Shown one piece after another: positions 1 to 6,313 of a stretch of DNA of 15,076 nucleotides. The translations under genes and the position numbers were made by a program. The stretch spans positions 1 to 15,076 of the forward strand of contig JAFQLN010000158.1 of assembly GCA_017414585.1 (NCBI GenBank), read 5' to 3'. The first letter of the stretch is position 1. The number at the start of each line of letters is the position of its first letter. Below the pieces are notes generated by a model. It did no database searches. It was not told the origin of the DNA and saw only the letters and a list, made by a program, of their open reading frames with translations. This stretch comes from Clostridia bacterium (GTDB lineage Bacteria > Bacillota_A > Clostridia > Oscillospirales > CAG-272).

Positions 1-1446
1 AAGTATAACATCGAGAATCTTGAGAATGCAACCTACTTCGCAGGAACGGCAGAAGAACAGGCGGATGCAAAAGCCCATGTCCGCGCTGCAGCTCTGAACG
101 CTTACTGGGGTACCGCAAGCGGAACAGGCAGTCTTGATAAGCTGATTGCCGGCATCAAAGAAGCGATTAACGCCGGCGTCATCAAAATCAGCTTCCTCGG
201 ACGCAAAGGTTCAACCGATGATACCGCCATCTCCTACACATATGACAGTTCCAAGCCCGAAGACCGCGATGCACTTCTCGCTATGGCAGATGACATTACG
301 GAAGGCGAAGCACTTATTGCATCGCAGGCCGCAATCTGGACATATGGCCGCACGGACGTGTATAAAATCTCCGGCTTCAGACCGTACACGGATTACTACA
401 ACGATCCGGGCGTCAAAGATGGTTTTTCCGCCATGGGCGAAGCACGCATGAATCTTGTCCTCGCATATCTGACCAGTGATTATCTGAAGGATAAGGTTGC
501 TGCCGAAGCGCCGAAGGAAACCACTATTATTGACAAGAATCACTTCATCGGCAAAAAGAAGATGTTCCTTATTGTCGGAGACAAACTCGAGTCTTACACG
601 GATTCCAACGGAAACACCAAGGACATCTACGAAACCGCACTGAACTTCACGCTTGCTGTTGAACCTACCGGCAAGGACGATCTGGTTGTTCACATCACCT
701 ACCCGAAGATGGATGGCACGATGGAAACCGTTTCCAGACGCCTTGCAGGCAAAAACTCCGACGGACGGGAATATGAAATGATCTCCCAGAATCCGGACGG
801 CAGTTACACCATCTCAGGTCTGGAAATCGCCGAAGGCACCACGGTAGACTTTGAGCTCAGACTGGAAGGTCTGCAGTATCTGGAAGAAGGCGTTTACATC
901 TTCCAGTCCACTCGCGGATATGACAACGGTCAGACACTCGTCGGTGTTGCAAGCGGTAAGAAGTCTGTAGATATTTCTACTACCTTCTCTCTGGACTTCA
1001 CAGTGGATGAAAGTCAGAATGTCACCGTAGAACAGTACTGGCATTATGACCCTACTGATGAAGATTTCAGCCCTGAACCGGAACCGGAACCGGAACCGGA
1101 ACCGGAACCGGAACCGGAGCCGGAACCCCAGCCCGAGCCGGAACCGGAACCGCAGCCCGAACCCGAACCCGAACCCGAACCGGAACCCCAGCCCGAACCC
1201 GATCCTGAACCGCAGCCTGAACCGGAACTTCCTCAGCCCGAACCGGAAATCCCCGCTCCCGCTGACGAAGTCGAAATCGTTGAGGAAATTCCGCTTGTTG
1301 TGGAAGAACTCCCCGAAGAAGAAATCCCGCTCGCAGCTGTTCCCCAGACCGGCGACAATTCCGCAGTTTGGTTCGCACTTTCCGCAATCCTCCTCTGCAC
1401 CCTGTGCATGGTTTCCTGCTATGAAAAAAAGCGCAGAGCTGAATAA
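1..1446 (+). CDS. Cys-Gln thioester-domain surface protein, LPXTG-type anchored (5' end missing)
   Basis: The frame is open from base 1, so the start lies outside the window; 481 codons and a TAA remain. It encodes a cell-wall adhesin-like protein. Around fragment residues 100-110 is an SQAAIWTYG segment resembling the Q-x-A-x-W motif of bacterial thioester domains, whose Gln forms an internal thioester with an upstream Cys (that Cys is probably outside the window). A beta-rich region follows (about residues 165-345), then a stalk of Pro-Glu/Pro-Gln dipeptides (about 357-420), a VPQTG sortase signal (447-451), a hydrophobic segment and a KKRR tail. Sortase anchoring to peptidoglycan and host or surface attachment follow from family knowledge. 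Binding target is unknown. The gene stands alone and ends at a strong terminator. The thioester call rests on one motif; the anchoring call is firmer. Confidence 0.85.
   Translation, partial: KYNIENLENATYFAGTAEEQADAKAHVRAAALNAYWGTASGTGSLDKLIAGIKEAINAGVIKISFLGRKGSTDDTAISYTYDSSKPEDRDALLAMADDITEGEALIASQAAIWTYGRTDVYKISGFRPYTDYYNDPGVKDGFSAMGEARMNLVLAYLTSDYLKDKVAAEAPKETTIIDKNHFIGKKKMFLIVGDKLESYTDSNGNTKDIYETALNFTLAVEPTGKDDLVVHITYPKMDGTMETVSRRLAGKNSDGREYEMISQNPDGSYTISGLEIAEGTTVDFELRLEGLQYLEEGVYIFQSTRGYDNGQTLVGVASGKKSVDISTTFSLDFTVDESQNVTVEQYWHYDPTDEDFSPEPEPEPEPEPEPEPEPEPQPEPEPEPQPEPEPEPEPEPQPEPDPEPQPEPELPQPEPEIPAPADEVEIVEEIPLVVEELPEEEIPLAAVPQTGDNSAVWFALSAILLCTLCMVSCYEKKRRAE
1070..1250 (+). repeat. Hexanucleotide tandem repeat coding for the Pro-Glu stalk
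   Basis: Units of the type ccggaa/cccgaa/ccgcag repeat in frame and code for PE and PQ dipeptides. The first eight units (about 1076-1123) are nearly identical, so slipped-strand changes would add or remove stalk length in 2-residue steps without a frameshift. Confidence 0.9.
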
Positions 1447-1520
1447 GCACAACTCAAAAATCTTTCTCTCACATTTATAAATAACGCTCCGTAAGAAAAA
1501 CGGCGCGTATCCGATGAAAT

Positions 1521-1557
1521 AAAAGTCCATGGTTTTGCTCCATGGCTTTTATTTTTT
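1521..1557 (+). terminator. Rho-independent terminator of the surface-protein gene
   Basis: The stem AAAAG-t-CCATGG pairs with CCATGGCTTTT around the loop ttttgct, and is followed by ATTTTTT. It lies about 75 bases after the stop codon. Confidence 0.85.
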
Positions 1558-1583
1558 CACTTCACGCCACCATTCTCACCAAA

Positions 1584-1623
1584 CAAAAAACTGCCGCTCA
1601 CAGGGATTTCCGTAAAGCGGCAG
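1584..1623 (-). terminator. Rho-independent terminator of the solute-binding lipoprotein gene
   Basis: Read on the minus strand, CTGCCGCT (1623-1616) pairs with AGCGGCAG (1598-1591) and is followed at once by TTTTTTG. It sits 32 bases past the stop of the lipoprotein gene, back to back with the plus-strand terminator. Confidence 0.9.
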
Positions 1624-1654
1624 TCTGTATTCTGTTCAGCAGAAAGAGCTGTTA

Positions 1655-3196
1655 TCAGCCTTCCTGATCTTCGGTTACTTCTGCAAAGGAATCCATAACG
1701 TCGTCGAGGTAGCGGCTTGCGAGCTTACCCATCCGTGCGATGATGGTCGCGGAGCTTACGCCGTTGCGCCATACAGGTTCGCGGAGGACGTTCTGCGGAT
1801 AGCTGTTGAGGTTGAGGGAGTAAACCCAGCCTGTGTCCAGATATGCGTTCTGGAAGATGGTCTGGAGACTGGTGACGGAGTCCTGGTCACGCGCATACTT
1901 GGTGGTGAGTGCGGTTTCGTAGTATGCGGGGATAACACGGTTGTGGCTGTCGGATGCCATTGCTTCGAGTACCGCACCGATTTCACCGGAGTTTTCAACG
2001 GTGGAAAGGATGCAGAAAATGGTGTAGCCGTCGTGCAGGTAGGAGTAGTAATCCGACTGTACTTCGTCGTACTTCGGGTAGGGGATAATACCGTAGTCGG
2101 ATTCCATGTCACGCATGATTGCGGTTTCGGTTGCGTAGATCCAGTCGTTCATGAAGAGGAGCTGGTCCTTTGCGAATGCTTCGGGGAGGTATACGCCGTG
2201 GGTGAAGCCGTCGCCTTCAACGAGACGGATAACACCCTTCTGGTTGTAGGAAAAGTCGGTCAGGCGTTCTACAACGCTCACGAGCTTTTCCGTGTCGGTG
2301 TCGAGAGCGACAGTGCCGTCAGAATTGCGGCTGGTCATACGGATCTGGCAGGAAGACCAATAACCGTCCGTGGAGGAGGAAACCTGCAGACCGTAGCCGT
2401 AAACGTCACTTTCGTCAGCGACGCCGTTACCGTTCTTGTCTACATAGATGTCCTTGGTCAGCTCGATCATCTTGTCGAGTGTCCATTTGCCGTCGAATAC
2501 GGTTTCGTAGATGTCTGCGGCGAGAAGGCCGTGCTGTTCGCAGAGGTTACGGTTGAAGAAGACTGCGAACATTTCCTGATACATGAACAGGGAGTGGGAA
2601 CCGGTTACACCGAAAAGAGCGCCGCCGATTTCAGTGCTGTCGATCAGGTGCTGTGCCCAGTATTCCTTTTCGAGATTGAGGTTTTCGACATTATGGAGGT
2701 TGAGGAAATAACCTGTCGAGAACTGGTTGGAAGTGGAGTAGTTGGAGTTTGCAAGGATGTCGTACGCGGCGTCGTTTGCGTGTACGGAGGTTGCAACGAG
2801 GTTGAGCAGTTCACTGCCGTGCTGGTCAACACCGGCAGCGATGTTTTCGATCTTGCATTCGAGGCGTTCTTCCACGGTGATTTCACGCTGGAAAATCGCG
2901 TCGTTGACAACTTCGCCGTTCATTTCTTCGGCATGGATTTCCTTGAGGGTCTTGTCCATACCGCGGGACAGGTAGGTAACGGTGCGTCCGTTGAGCTTGA
3001 GGTCTGCGGGAAGATCGTCACGGACGGTCTTGAAAAGGGCATTGGGATCCTCGTCTTCGATTTCTTCGATCGGCGTTGTCTCGGGGGTAACAGTGTTGGT
3101 CTGGGGATTCTCGTCCTGATGTTCCACACAGCCGGCGAGCGGCAGAAGAAGTGAAAGCGCACAGAGAATCGCGGTCAGTTTCTGAACGGGTTTCAT
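1655..3196 (-). CDS. Extracellular solute-binding lipoprotein (ABC importer type)
   Basis: 513 residues. The N-terminus has a Lys, a hydrophobic core and a lipobox LPLAGC, so Cys23 should be lipidated and the protein anchored outside the membrane. An acidic, Thr/Pro-rich linker (about residues 24-50) precedes a globular domain with the features of large family-1 type solute-binding proteins. An EF-hand-like stretch, DKNGNGVADESD, near residue 250 may bind Ca2+. The usual role is delivering a sugar or oligosaccharide to an ABC permease, but no permease or ATPase gene is present here, so the substrate and partner are unknown. The start is supported by AAGGAGAG seven bases upstream and a promoter at 3271-3299; a terminator follows the gene. 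Family call is good; the ligand is not predictable. Confidence 0.85.
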   Translation of the reverse strand: MKPVQKLTAILCALSLLLPLAGCVEHQDENPQTNTVTPETTPIEEIEDEDPNALFKTVRDDLPADLKLNGRTVTYLSRGMDKTLKEIHAEEMNGEVVNDAIFQREITVEERLECKIENIAAGVDQHGSELLNLVATSVHANDAAYDILANSNYSTSNQFSTGYFLNLHNVENLNLEKEYWAQHLIDSTEIGGALFGVTGSHSLFMYQEMFAVFFNRNLCEQHGLLAADIYETVFDGKWTLDKMIELTKDIYVDKNGNGVADESDVYGYGLQVSSSTDGYWSSCQIRMTSRNSDGTVALDTDTEKLVSVVERLTDFSYNQKGVIRLVEGDGFTHGVYLPEAFAKDQLLFMNDWIYATETAIMRDMESDYGIIPYPKYDEVQSDYYSYLHDGYTIFCILSTVENSGEIGAVLEAMASDSHNRVIPAYYETALTTKYARDQDSVTSLQTIFQNAYLDTGWVYSLNLNSYPQNVLREPVWRNGVSSATIIARMGKLASRYLDDVMDSFAEVTEDQEG

Positions 3197-3270
3197 CTAA
3201 ATCTCTCCTTTTCGATATTGTATCTCGGAATCCTGCTCTTGGACAGGAAAAAATATTGGGGTACTCATTT

Positions 3271-3299
3271 ATTATAAAGGATAAAATCTTGTGGGGCAA
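3271..3299 (-). promoter_or_regulatory. Sigma-A promoter of the solute-binding lipoprotein gene
   Basis: Minus strand: -35 TTGCCC (3299-3294), 17-base spacer, -10 TATAAT (3276-3271). This leaves a leader of roughly 65 bases before the ATG at 3196, in which I see no clear riboswitch. Confidence 0.65.
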
Positions 3300-3459
3300 T
3301 GGCAAAATTACGGTTATTCAGCCAAAATCAGACCACGGATTTTTGTATGGTCTTTTGGGTTGGAACAGGCGGAGAAATTGTGGAATACAGACTGTTTTTC
3401 TTGTATATTGAAAATCTTAGTTATTGCAGCGGCGACAAGGGAAAAAAACGATCTGCACC
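3300..3459. other. Intergenic stretch with no recognised feature
   Basis: AT-rich sequence between the lipoprotein promoter and the palindromic repeat. Short open frames exist on the plus strand but lack ribosome sites and recognisable composition. I see no RNA gene here. Confidence 0.5.
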
Positions 3460-3703
3460 AAGCCTTCCCCCTTGTGGGGAAGGTGTCACGAAGTGACGGA
3501 TGAGGGTGAAAGCAGGCAATTTGGTATTCTAAACCTGTGTTGACTGGTATTCTATACCTATACTGACTGGTATTCTATACCTATACTGACGGGTGTTCTA
3601 TACCTATAAAGAATTTTCAAATTCTACGGTTTCACCCTCATCCGTCAAAATTCCGCATTTTCAATGCGAAATTTCGCCACCTTCCCCACAAGGGGGAAGG
3701 CTT
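3460..3703. mobile_element. MITE-like palindromic repeat with internal tandem units
   Basis: Perfect 26-bp terminal inverted repeats begin AAGCCTTCCCCC (3460-3485 and 3678-3703). A second perfect inverted block of 18 bp, TGACGGATGAGGGTGAAA, lies at 3494-3511 and 3630-3647. Between these blocks the two arms carry different small hairpins: TCACGAAGTGA on the left, and a longer stem around 3649-3675 on the right. The centre holds tandem 23-bp units (3518-3609). There is no transposase and no clear target-site duplication. Repeats with this terminal sequence are, to my knowledge, common in Faecalibacterium/Ruminococcus-type genomes. Non-autonomous mobility is an inference from the structure. Confidence 0.8.
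3518..3609 (+). repeat. Four tandem 23-bp units inside the palindromic repeat
   Basis: Two units at 3541-3563 and 3564-3586 are identical (tgactggtattctataccta plus tac). Degenerate units flank them at 3518-3540 and 3587-3609. Each good unit contains GGTAT-tct-ATACC, itself a short hairpin. Confidence 0.85.
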
Positions 3704-3799
3704 TGTCCTTGGCGTTTTTTCACCTGTCACCAGTACGTTAACTTCAAATTTAATTTCTAAAGCAAAGCTGCTGCCGCTGTCCTATTCTCCTTTCTCCGG
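3704..3799. other. Intergenic stretch upstream of luxS, no further feature seen
   Basis: Sequence between the palindromic repeat and the luxS promoter. I find no open frame with a ribosome site and no additional repeat. Confidence 0.4.
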
Positions 3800-3828
3800 T
3801 TGACAATCCCGCCCCGGACTGCTATAAT
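3800..3828 (+). promoter_or_regulatory. Consensus sigma-A promoter of luxS
   Basis: TTGACA (3800-3805), a 17-base spacer and TATAAT (3823-3828) match the consensus at all twelve positions. The predicted leader is only about 28 bases, which leaves no room for a SAM or SAH riboswitch and suggests strong constitutive expression. Confidence 0.9.
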
Positions 3829-3862
3829 AAAGGCAAATAAACTTCACCGATCGGAGTAACCC

Positions 3863-4318
3863 ATGCAGAAAATTGCCAGTTTTACCGTTGACCACAACAA
3901 GCTCGAGCCGGGAATTTACGTATCCCGCCGCGACGGAGATATCACCACCTACGACCTGCGCACCCGTAAGCCGAACGCGGGAGACTATATGGACAACCGC
4001 ACCATGCACTCCGTGGAGCATCTTTTCGCCACCTTTGTCCGTAATTCCGAGATCGCCGCAGACGTGATCTACTTCGGACCGATGGGATGTCAGACGGGCT
4101 TCTACCTTCTGACGCGGAATGTCCCGGACGAAAAAGTTCTCGCGGTGACGATGGAGGTTCTCAGAAAAATCATCGCCTACGACGGAGAAATGCCCGGGAA
4201 CAGTGCTGTCGAGTGCGGCAACTACAAAAATCTCGACACCGCTGATGCAAAAATCGAATGCGCGCGGTATCTCGCCGTTCTCGAATCGAAAAAGAACGAC
4301 TTCCGTTACGCGGAGTAA
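3863..4318 (+). CDS. luxS: S-ribosylhomocysteine lyase LuxS
   Basis: 151 residues, the usual family length. LuxS is a cytosolic metalloenzyme that splits S-ribosylhomocysteine into homocysteine and 4,5-dihydroxy-2,3-pentanedione, the precursor of autoinducer-2, within the activated methyl cycle. The metal site is visible as H49 and H53 in HSVEH and C118 in the AVECGNY segment; E52 and C76 (in GPMGC) fit the catalytic acid and nucleophile. Start: GGAG lies six bases before the ATG. No pfs/mtn or methionine-cycle gene is adjacent, so it forms a single-gene unit with its own consensus promoter and a shared bidirectional terminator. Identity is secure. Whether it serves signalling or only recycling cannot be told here. 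Confidence 0.97.
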   Translation: MQKIASFTVDHNKLEPGIYVSRRDGDITTYDLRTRKPNAGDYMDNRTMHSVEHLFATFVRNSEIAADVIYFGPMGCQTGFYLLTRNVPDEKVLAVTMEVLRKIIAYDGEMPGNSAVECGNYKNLDTADAKIECARYLAVLESKKNDFRYAE

Positions 4319-4340
4319 TGCTTTGCCGAAACAAAACAAA

Positions 4341-4386
4341 AGCTGCTGTACAGACGTGAATCTTCACGCATATACAGCAGTTTTTT
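4341..4386. terminator. Bidirectional terminator between luxS and the ZIP gene
   Basis: CTGCTGTA (4343-4350) pairs with TACAGCAG (4373-4380), with an inner CGTGAA/TTCACG stem. A T-run (4381-4386) follows on the plus strand, and the A-rich sequence at 4331-4341 gives TTTTGTTTTG on the minus strand. It serves the convergent genes on both sides. Confidence 0.9.
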
Positions 4387-4403
4387 ATTGCAGTTCAAAG
4401 CGA

Positions 4404-5156
4404 TTATCCAAGCAATACGTCGCTGATGAGCATGACGCAGAATCCGACAAGCAGGGCATAGGTTGCACCCCGTTCGCCGCCGTGTGCATGGGTCTCGGGA
4501 ATCATTTCGTCGCTGACAACGTACAGCATGGTGCCGCCGGCAAAGGCTAATGCAAACGGGAGAATTGCCGACGCGAGGCTGACTGCAAAGTATCCGATCA
4601 GCGTGCCTGCCACTTCGACCAGTCCGGTGATCATGGCACAGATGAACGTCCTCTTGGGCGTGACGCCTGCCGCCAGCATCGGCGCAATGATGACCATCCC
4701 TTCGGGGATAATCTGCTGGGCAATCCCGCCGGCGATCATCAGTGCCTGCGATACATTGCCGGAGCCGAAGCCCACACCCGCCGCAATCCCTTCGGGCAGG
4801 TTGTGGATGGCAATTGCCGTGACGAACAGAAGGACTTTGCTGAGGTTGGCGTTGTGATGCTGTTCGATATCCGCACCGACCATTCTGTGCAGATGCGGCA
4901 CGAGCTTGTCTATGAGGTTCAGGCACAAAGCCCCGGCGAAAATCCCGGCAACCGTGATGACAATACCGAATTTTCCGCCGTATTCAAGGGACGGAATGAC
5001 CAGTCCGAGCACAGCCGCCGCCAGCATGACGCCAGCCGCAAACGACAGGACGATGTCGGAAAATTTGTGCGACATTTTCCTGAACACAAACCCGATCACG
5101 GAGCCGATGACAGTCGCACCGCCTACGCCGACCGCGGTCAGAAGTACCATTTCCAT
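4404..5156 (-). CDS. ZIP-family divalent metal transporter (GufA/ZupT-like)
   Basis: 250 residues with about eight hydrophobic segments, the expected ZIP length and topology. The family moves Zn2+, Fe2+ or Mn2+ into the cytoplasm. The signature HNLPEG (118-123, helix 4) and QQIIPEG (147-153, helix 5) supply the likely metal site; the first position of the second motif is Gln rather than the His seen in many ZupT proteins. A His-bearing loop (H88, H90, H100, H101) precedes helix 4, and DEMIPETHAHG (216-226) lies before the last helix. The start is backed by GGAGG about six bases upstream. It lies 79 bases downstream of the ferredoxin gene, so iron or manganese is a reasonable substrate, but this is inference from context. 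Confidence 0.93.
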   Translation of the reverse strand: MEMVLLTAVGVGGATVIGSVIGFVFRKMSHKFSDIVLSFAAGVMLAAAVLGLVIPSLEYGGKFGIVITVAGIFAGALCLNLIDKLVPHLHRMVGADIEQHHNANLSKVLLFVTAIAIHNLPEGIAAGVGFGSGNVSQALMIAGGIAQQIIPEGMVIIAPMLAAGVTPKRTFICAMITGLVEVAGTLIGYFAVSLASAILPFALAFAGGTMLYVVSDEMIPETHAHGGERGATYALLVGFCVMLISDVLLG

Positions 5157-5180
5157 AGAATCCTCCGCTGCATTTGTTTC

Positions 5181-5219
5181 ACGGACAAAGCGCCCCGCCG
5201 CAGCAGACGGAGCGTCCGT
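5181..5219 (-). terminator. Weak hairpin between the ferredoxin and ZIP genes
   Basis: On the minus strand CGCTCCG (5214-5208) pairs with CGGGGCG (5197-5191), using one G-T pair, with an outer ACGGA/TCCGT stem. Only CTTTG follows, so this may be an attenuating or RNA-stability hairpin rather than a full terminator. Confidence 0.4.
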
Positions 5220-5235
5220 TATGTATGCTCAGTAA

Positions 5236-5445
5236 TCAGACAGATTCCTTGCCCATCATGACTTCGGAGATGATGTCGAGAACCTTGTCGTGGCATCCGC
5301 CGCATCCGGTGGAACAGTGGGTGACTTTCTTGACATCTTCAAACGCTTCGAGGACGTCGGTGAACTTTTCTTTCTTGTGCAGCGCTTCAACGATATCGAA
5401 GTAGCTGACTTTCTTGCATTTGCAGATCAGGGTATTTTCTTTCAT
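5236..5445 (-). CDS. BFD-like [2Fe-2S] ferredoxin (ferritin partner)
   Basis: 69 residues, essentially one BFD-like [2Fe-2S] domain. The ligand pattern is C8-x-C10 followed by C48-x2-C51 (CGGC); C44 is an extra cysteine just before. Bfd proteins in other bacteria dock on bacterioferritin and pass electrons that release stored Fe2+. Here the gene follows a ferritin gene with a 34-base gap, so the two are probably co-transcribed and the protein may reduce the ferritin core. That partner assignment is inference. GGAGG stands ten bases before the ATG, a slightly long spacing. Alternative: a free-standing regulatory or NirB-type BFD domain, less likely next to ferritin. Confidence 0.85.
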   Translation of the reverse strand: MKENTLICKCKKVSYFDIVEALHKKEKFTDVLEAFEDVKKVTHCSTGCGGCHDKVLDIISEVMMGKESV

Positions 5446-5479
5446 AAAGGCAGAACCTCCGAAAAATCAGCTTGTCAGA

Positions 5480-5992
5480 TCAAAGTACAAGGGACGGAGC
5501 CGCATAAACGCGCGTGCCGAGTTCCTGATTGAGCATATACAGACTCTTCGGGTCGGAGCCGAACAGTTCCATCTTGGCGATGAGATCGGTCGCGTTCTTT
5601 TCTTCTTCGCCCTGTTCCTTTACAAACCAGTCAAGGAACTGCATGGTGCGGAAATCTCTGGCTGCATACGCTTCCGCATAGATGTCGTTGATCAGGGAAG
5701 TGACATAGTTTTCGTGCTTCAGACTTGCCTTGAGCGCGTCCATGTCGGCTTCGATGACAACATCCGGCTTTGCAATGGCATCAAGCGTGATCTTCGCGTC
5801 ATTGTTCTGGAGATACTGGTAGAACAGCATCGCGTGGTCGCGTTCTTCCTGTGCCTGTACCATATACCAGTTTGCGAAACCGTCAAGGCTTCGGTCTTCA
5901 AAGTAATTGGAGATTTCAAGGTACAGATACGCGGAATAGAATTCCTTGTTGATCTGCTGGTTTAAGAGTTCGTGAACTTTGGGGTTAAGCAT
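5480..5992 (-). CDS. ftnA: Ferritin (non-haem, FtnA type)
   Basis: 170 residues, the standard length for a 24-subunit bacterial ferritin storing iron as ferric mineral in the cytosol. The ferroxidase residues fall at the numbering of E. coli FtnA: E17, Y24, E50, H53, E94, Q127 and E130, so Fe2+ oxidation should be intact. No Met suggesting a bacterioferritin haem site is apparent, which favours ferritin over Bfr. Start: GGAGG (6005-6000) lies eight bases before the ATG. It is the first gene of a probable operon with the BFD-like ferredoxin, and a Fur/PerR-like palindrome overlaps its promoter, suggesting control by iron or peroxide. Confidence 0.95.
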   Translation of the reverse strand: MLNPKVHELLNQQINKEFYSAYLYLEISNYFEDRSLDGFANWYMVQAQEERDHAMLFYQYLQNNDAKITLDAIAKPDVVIEADMDALKASLKHENYVTSLINDIYAEAYAARDFRTMQFLDWFVKEQGEEEKNATDLIAKMELFGSDPKSLYMLNQELGTRVYAAPSLVL

Positions 5993-6017
5993 GGATGAAT
6001 CCTCCTTGAGAGTTGAA

Positions 6018-6047
6018 AATATAAGAGTTGTAAATCGAAAAAGTTAA
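6018..6047 (-). promoter_or_regulatory. Probable ferritin promoter
   Basis: Minus strand: -35 TTAACT (6047-6042), 18-base spacer, -10 TATATT (6023-6018), with transcription expected near 6011 and the ribosome site following directly. It is weaker than the other promoters in the window, as expected for a regulated gene. Confidence 0.5.
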
Positions 6048-6059
6048 TAATTCTTATCA
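6045..6059 (-). promoter_or_regulatory. Fur/PerR-like operator upstream of ferritin
   Basis: The 15-mer TGATAAG-A-ATTATTA (minus strand) matches the 7-1-7 Fur box TGATAAT-N-ATTATCA at 12 of 14 specified positions. It overlaps the predicted -35. PerR boxes have the same architecture, so the sequence alone does not separate the two regulators. Confidence 0.6.
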
Positions 6060-6060
6060 A

Positions 6061-6215
6061 TCGCGCACAGCCTCTACGGCTTCGGCGGGCAGGGTTAGAG
6101 GCCCCTGACCGCTCGCAAACGATTTTCTCAGGTCTTGGTACGCACAGGATGTATGCGGATGGGATCAACTGAATTGGTGAGCACTGCACCCATATAAACT
6201 CCCTCCTGAAACCCA
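6061..6215. other. Intergenic stretch with a GC-rich hairpin upstream of ferritin
   Basis: GCCTCTA (6070-6076) pairs with TAGAGGC (6096-6102) around a 19-base loop. The rest shows no credible gene. It lies between the ferritin operator and the short modular repeat and may be part of a larger repeat unit, but there is no second copy in the window. Confidence 0.4.
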
Positions 6216-6310
6216 TATCAGCTTCACATTCGGGAATGCTGTATCCGTGCGCCAGTATAAAGTTTTTTGCCAGGCTTTTTTTCAAAAAAGCCGCGTTCCT
6301 CTTTTTACTA
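6216..6310 (-). repeat. Modular hairpin repeat, short form, copy A
   Basis: On the minus strand, starting three bases after the flavodiiron stop codon: an AAAAAGAGGAAC block, the hairpin GGCTTTTTT-ga-AAAAAAGCC (6292-6273), a short linker, AAAAAACTTTATACTGGCGC, then CAGCATTCCCGAATGTGAAG and CTGATA. Copy B shares this order and sequence apart from the stem. The hairpin plus AACTTTATA linker also matches the 3' module of the three long copies. Confidence 0.75.
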
Positions 6311-6313
6311 GAT

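Noticed and set aside
1943..3154. A 403-codon open frame on the plus strand opposite the solute-binding lipoprotein
   Set aside because: There is no ribosome site or recognisable domain; the opposite strand carries a clear lipoprotein with promoter and terminator.
3518..3609. Tandem 23-bp units as a small CRISPR array
   Set aside because: The units are head to tail with no unique spacers, and there are no cas genes. It is a simple tandem repeat.
3829..3862. SAM or SAH riboswitch in front of luxS
   Set aside because: The consensus promoter leaves only about 28 bases of leader, too short for any known riboswitch.
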